The notes under the pieces were generated by a model, which was not told the origin of the DNA, did not search any database, and saw nothing but the letters and a program-made list of their open reading frames with translations. The translations under genes were made by a program, and so were the position numbers. Positions 61,301 through 64,000 of a stretch of DNA of 64,000 bases are shown piece by piece. This stretch comes from Trichoplax adhaerens (Eukaryota; Placozoa; Uniplacotomia; Trichoplacea; Trichoplacidae). The first letter of the stretch is position 1; each line of letters starts with the position of its first letter. The stretch covers positions 1-64,000 of the forward strand of contig NW_002060978.1 in NCBI RefSeq assembly GCF_000150275.1, given 5' to 3'.

Positions 61301-64000
61301 GCACTTAGCAAGAGCGAAAGTAATATCTACAGTATTGATTGTCTCTCAATCTCTCAGATATAATGTTCTTGTTCTCCATAAGGTTGATTATCACTTTATG
61401 ATAAACTTGATCCTTCAGCACATTGTTGAGAAGGAATACATCTAGGCTTTCTTTTTACTCCATTCTAAAACCTAAGTAAACTAATTTACCGGCTGATCAT
61501 GCACTCTTATAAGTTTGTATGACAAGAACCATTTTGCTATGATTTCATATTTTTTCAATCGGAATTAATTAATAGTTGAATTTTCTTTTAATAACTAGTA
61601 GACATGCTTTATGCTTGATTAATAGCTAATTAATCTTGATCCGTACATTTGGATAGAAATTCATGTGTGAATGAGTAGAAGCATGGTCTGAGCTTATGCT
61701 TCATTTTTGCCTTATCAAGATGTTGATCGCATTTGGCTGAATTTACATTTTAACAGGGAGAGTAAATCCCGGAGCTGGAATCTTAATTAATTTTCCACCA
61801 ACTTCAGGATCATACCAACCAAAGTTTACTGACAATATCACTTTCAGCAGTCCAGAATTGGAAACAAATGCAACCAAAATCTGTGGACAAAATATTGCAT
61901 GTTTATTTGATGCAGCTGTAACAAATTCTCTTGCTATTGGTTTACAGTCTAGATTAGTAGATCAGACCAATAATCAAGCAAAGGAAGAATTAGGTAACGT
62001 AGGCAGTTGACTATATTATAAGTAATTTTTGTGTTTTGCGCAATATAAACATAAATTTTTAGTAAGAGCATTTGCACATTACCATAAATACAAAATGTAG
62101 ATATAGTCTGGTCTATATACGGGTATTTACCACGATAAAAGAGTAAAGTTACTCTGACTATCTACGATTATTTTTGCGAAATATAAAATGATATTATTAT
62201 AAGTGTGTTTACTTGTCTTATCAGATAGCTAGTGTAGTTTATTCTAAGAATGAATATTTTGCAAATATATATGAATAAAGTCTCATTTCGGATACGCTTA
62301 CTTGCCTTGAGAAATACTTGATGTAATCTGCGGGTATTTTTTGTCAAACATGAATACGACTCTTGAGTTGGAATATTAATTTGTCACGGCAAATACAATA
62401 TAAGCCGAATAGTCTAGCCTATCGATCAGCATTTGCAGTAATTAAAAATCATCTTTCTCGTCGAATTCTAGACCATGAACCTCCACAAATGATCGTGCCT
62501 GCATCTATTAACGTAACGGTTGGCTCTACGGTTTCTTTTACTGTTACTGCTTCAAGCAATAATGGATATAGCATCAATTTTACGATATCAGGTCTGCTAC
62601 CTACTGGAATAACATTCTCTAATGGTAGCAGCAATGGTAGCTTTGTCTGGAATGCTACATCAGCCAGTCCAGTATCCCTAACATTTATCGCTACTGATAG
62701 CAGAGGTAGGTCCTCCTCCGTAACACCAATTGTCAATATGTGCAATTGTACGAGCAATGGCCAATGTATGTTTAATGCTGCCGTTGGAGAAGCGTTTGCT
62801 GTGGTTCCGTGCAAGTGTTCTGCAGGATATACTGGTCTTCGATGCGAGAACAATATTGATGCATGCCTAGCTAATCCAGATGCATGCTATCCAGGAGTAA
62901 AATGTACAGATCAACCCCCTCCAGCTGGAATAAATGGCTTTACTTGCAGTCCATGTCCTGCAGGGCTTACCGGGAATGGAAGTACATGTACAGGTAAGCC
63001 ATGGTTTACAATAATCGTTACCAATTAACGAGATAGTTGTTAGGAATCGTTTTAGTAACGTAGAAATTGTAGCAGGATAGAGTTAGTATAAATGAGAAAG
63101 GGTAATGAGAATGATCTTTATGAGCAAACCTGCTGCTGAAAATACAAGAGTGTTGAGGAACTGTAATTCATTAAACTTAGGAGAATTTTTAGTGATACAG
63201 CTCATAAATGACTTATTGCAGACATTAATGAATGCCTGCGATCTCAGCATAAATGTAATCAAACTTGTGTCAACCTGGTTGGCTCTTATCGTTGTCAATG
63301 TCGATCTGGATATCGCTTAAATGCTGATGGCAAGGGGTGTCAAGGTAATGCTTCGATTCTGCCTTTAATTTGATTAATTTGAAATCGTTTCTCTATTCTA
63401 TCAAGTAAAAAAGACGATAAACAATAGATTTCTGAATTAAAGTTAATTAATTTATGTGTGTAAATCATATCTTAAGATATAAATGAATGCATTGGACTAA
63501 ATAACTGTCAGCAAACATGCATTAATCAGCCAGGTGGTTTTCGGTGTTCTTGCTTCGCCAATTTTATCCTTAATGTTGATGGTCGGACTTGCAGAGGTTA
63601 TATTAGTTTTCTCTCTTTGATAGTTCTTACTCTTAATAGATATTATGTTATATTGCTACATATGGTAGATTTGAAAACTCAATTACTTTTTGCACGTATT
63701 CCAAATAGCAAATAATTCTTGCCCTCAACCGAATGTATGTGGAAATAACCTTTGCCATCTAGAAGGCACTGCTGAAATTTGTACTTGCAAAAAAGGCTAT
63801 CGATTAACTGGTCCTAATACCTGTATAGGTTAGTTTGCTACAACATCAATGCGGTAATGATGAGATTGAAATTTTTCAACTATGAGTTCTATAGGCTAAT
63901 TTTCTTGTCCGGAAATGATACAGATATCAACGAATGTTTGGCTAACAACGGTGGCTGTTCTCAACTGTGTGACAATACCGTCGGAAGTTTTCGTTGCATG
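55347..64000 (+). CDS. Second MUC4-like membrane mucin, partial at right edge
   Basis: Exons in phase are 55347-55638, 56768-56892, 58225-58524, 58636-58895, 59085-59491, 60222-60578, 60957-61154, 61757-61993, 62472-62993, 63222-63344, 63477-63596, 63709-63828 and 63923 onward. I chose the ATG at 55347, after CCACC, because it starts a clean signal peptide ([18 protein letters not shown]); an in-frame ATG at 55302 is also possible. Domains follow the first mucin: short Ser/Thr stalk (about 75 residues instead of 290), NIDO (exons 2-4), AMOP ([15 protein letters not shown]), VWD ([37 protein letters not shown]), cadherin-like/He_PIG-type domain, an EGF pair, then calcium-binding EGF modules ([35 protein letters not shown]). 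The SEA-like, membrane and tail exons should lie past 64000. Introns 1, 2 and 5 are much longer than in copy A. Confidence 0.9.
56880..58020. repeat. Six-copy degenerate tandem repeat, about 190 bp, in mucin B intron 2
   Basis: A block reading GAT.TAATGTTAG..TTGGC.AGT..CTATTA recurs near 56897, 57090, 57298, 57475, 57672 and 57855. It alternates with a block of GATATAAGGA..TAAGA..AAAGAATCTT near 56995, 57190, 57395, 57575, 57765 and 57950. Spacing is 185-200 bases. The first block begins almost at the 5' splice site of the intron. The corresponding intron of mucin A lacks it. Confidence 0.8.
59600..59990. repeat. Four-copy tandem repeat, about 112 bp, in mucin B intron 5
   Basis: The core ATTGATGCCATCAGATATT..(T-rich)..TATAACTTTGAC recurs near 59635, 59748, 59858 and, partially, 59968. 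Each copy is preceded by TTCCAATTCTTAAAATGAAT-like sequence. Spacing is about 110-113 bases. The intron is 730 bases against 118 in the matching place of mucin A, and the repeat accounts for most of the difference. Confidence 0.85.

Noticed and set aside
62449-62853. Minus-strand frame of 134 residues, and a similar one at 43022-43273
   Set aside because: Both are antisense to the cadherin-like/EGF exon, which has strong domain and paralogue support on the plus strand.

Overview
The window opens at a chromosome end: positions 1-165 are an almost pure (CCCTAA)n telomere, followed directly by AT-rich, gene-bearing DNA. Genes are split by many short GT-AG introns, and the proteins include PCM1, a torsin, neurochondrin, a kinesin, an HSD17B10-type dehydrogenase, and NIDO/AMOP/VWD/EGF membrane mucins. 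This content marks an animal. TTAGGG telomeres, compact introns, AT-rich intergenic DNA and the gene set fit an early-branching metazoan, most likely a placozoan (Trichoplax/Hoilungia type). The species is inference from content; no search was run.

Layout. 1-165 telomere. 1779-6121 (-) a 23-exon kinesin-motor/coiled-coil gene whose stop codon lies only 1.6 kb from the telomere. 6122-9469 is a divergent promoter region with a perfect CRE palindrome and two clusters of TACAG/CTGTA repeats. 9470-19471 (+) is PCM1, the centriolar-satellite scaffold. 19472-23729 is non-coding except for a broken copy (about 21490-21885) of exon 2 of the next gene. 23730-26169 (+) encodes a secreted, probably GPI-anchored, cysteine-rich frizzled-like protein. 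28623-29732 (-) is an intronless torsin AAA+ ATPase. 29733-31151 is a second divergent spacer with degenerate tandem repeats and a CAGTA array. 31152-36825 (+) is neurochondrin.

37923-45914 (+) is a complete 19-exon membrane mucin (about 1553 aa) with signal peptide, Ser/Thr-rich stalk, NIDO, AMOP, VWD, cadherin-like/He_PIG-type domain, EGF repeats, SEA-like region, transmembrane helix and short tail, an architecture related to vertebrate MUC4. 48948-50429 (+) is a 4-exon HSD17B10 orthologue. 55347-64000 (+) is a second copy of the mucin, cut off by the window edge inside its EGF array. The two mucins share exon order, phase and near-identical exon lengths, so they are a tandem duplication. 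The second copy has grown introns filled with local tandem repeats of about 190 bp and 112 bp.

Two divergent pairs are notable: kinesin/PCM1 (both microtubule or centrosome linked) and torsin/neurochondrin. Both spacers carry TACAG-type arrays. The most unusual protein is the kinesin: its P-loop is intact, but the RxRP, switch I and switch II motifs are replaced while the reading frame stays open across all 23 exons, suggesting a retained non-canonical motor. I found no tRNA, rRNA, CRISPR array or recognisable transposon coding region.
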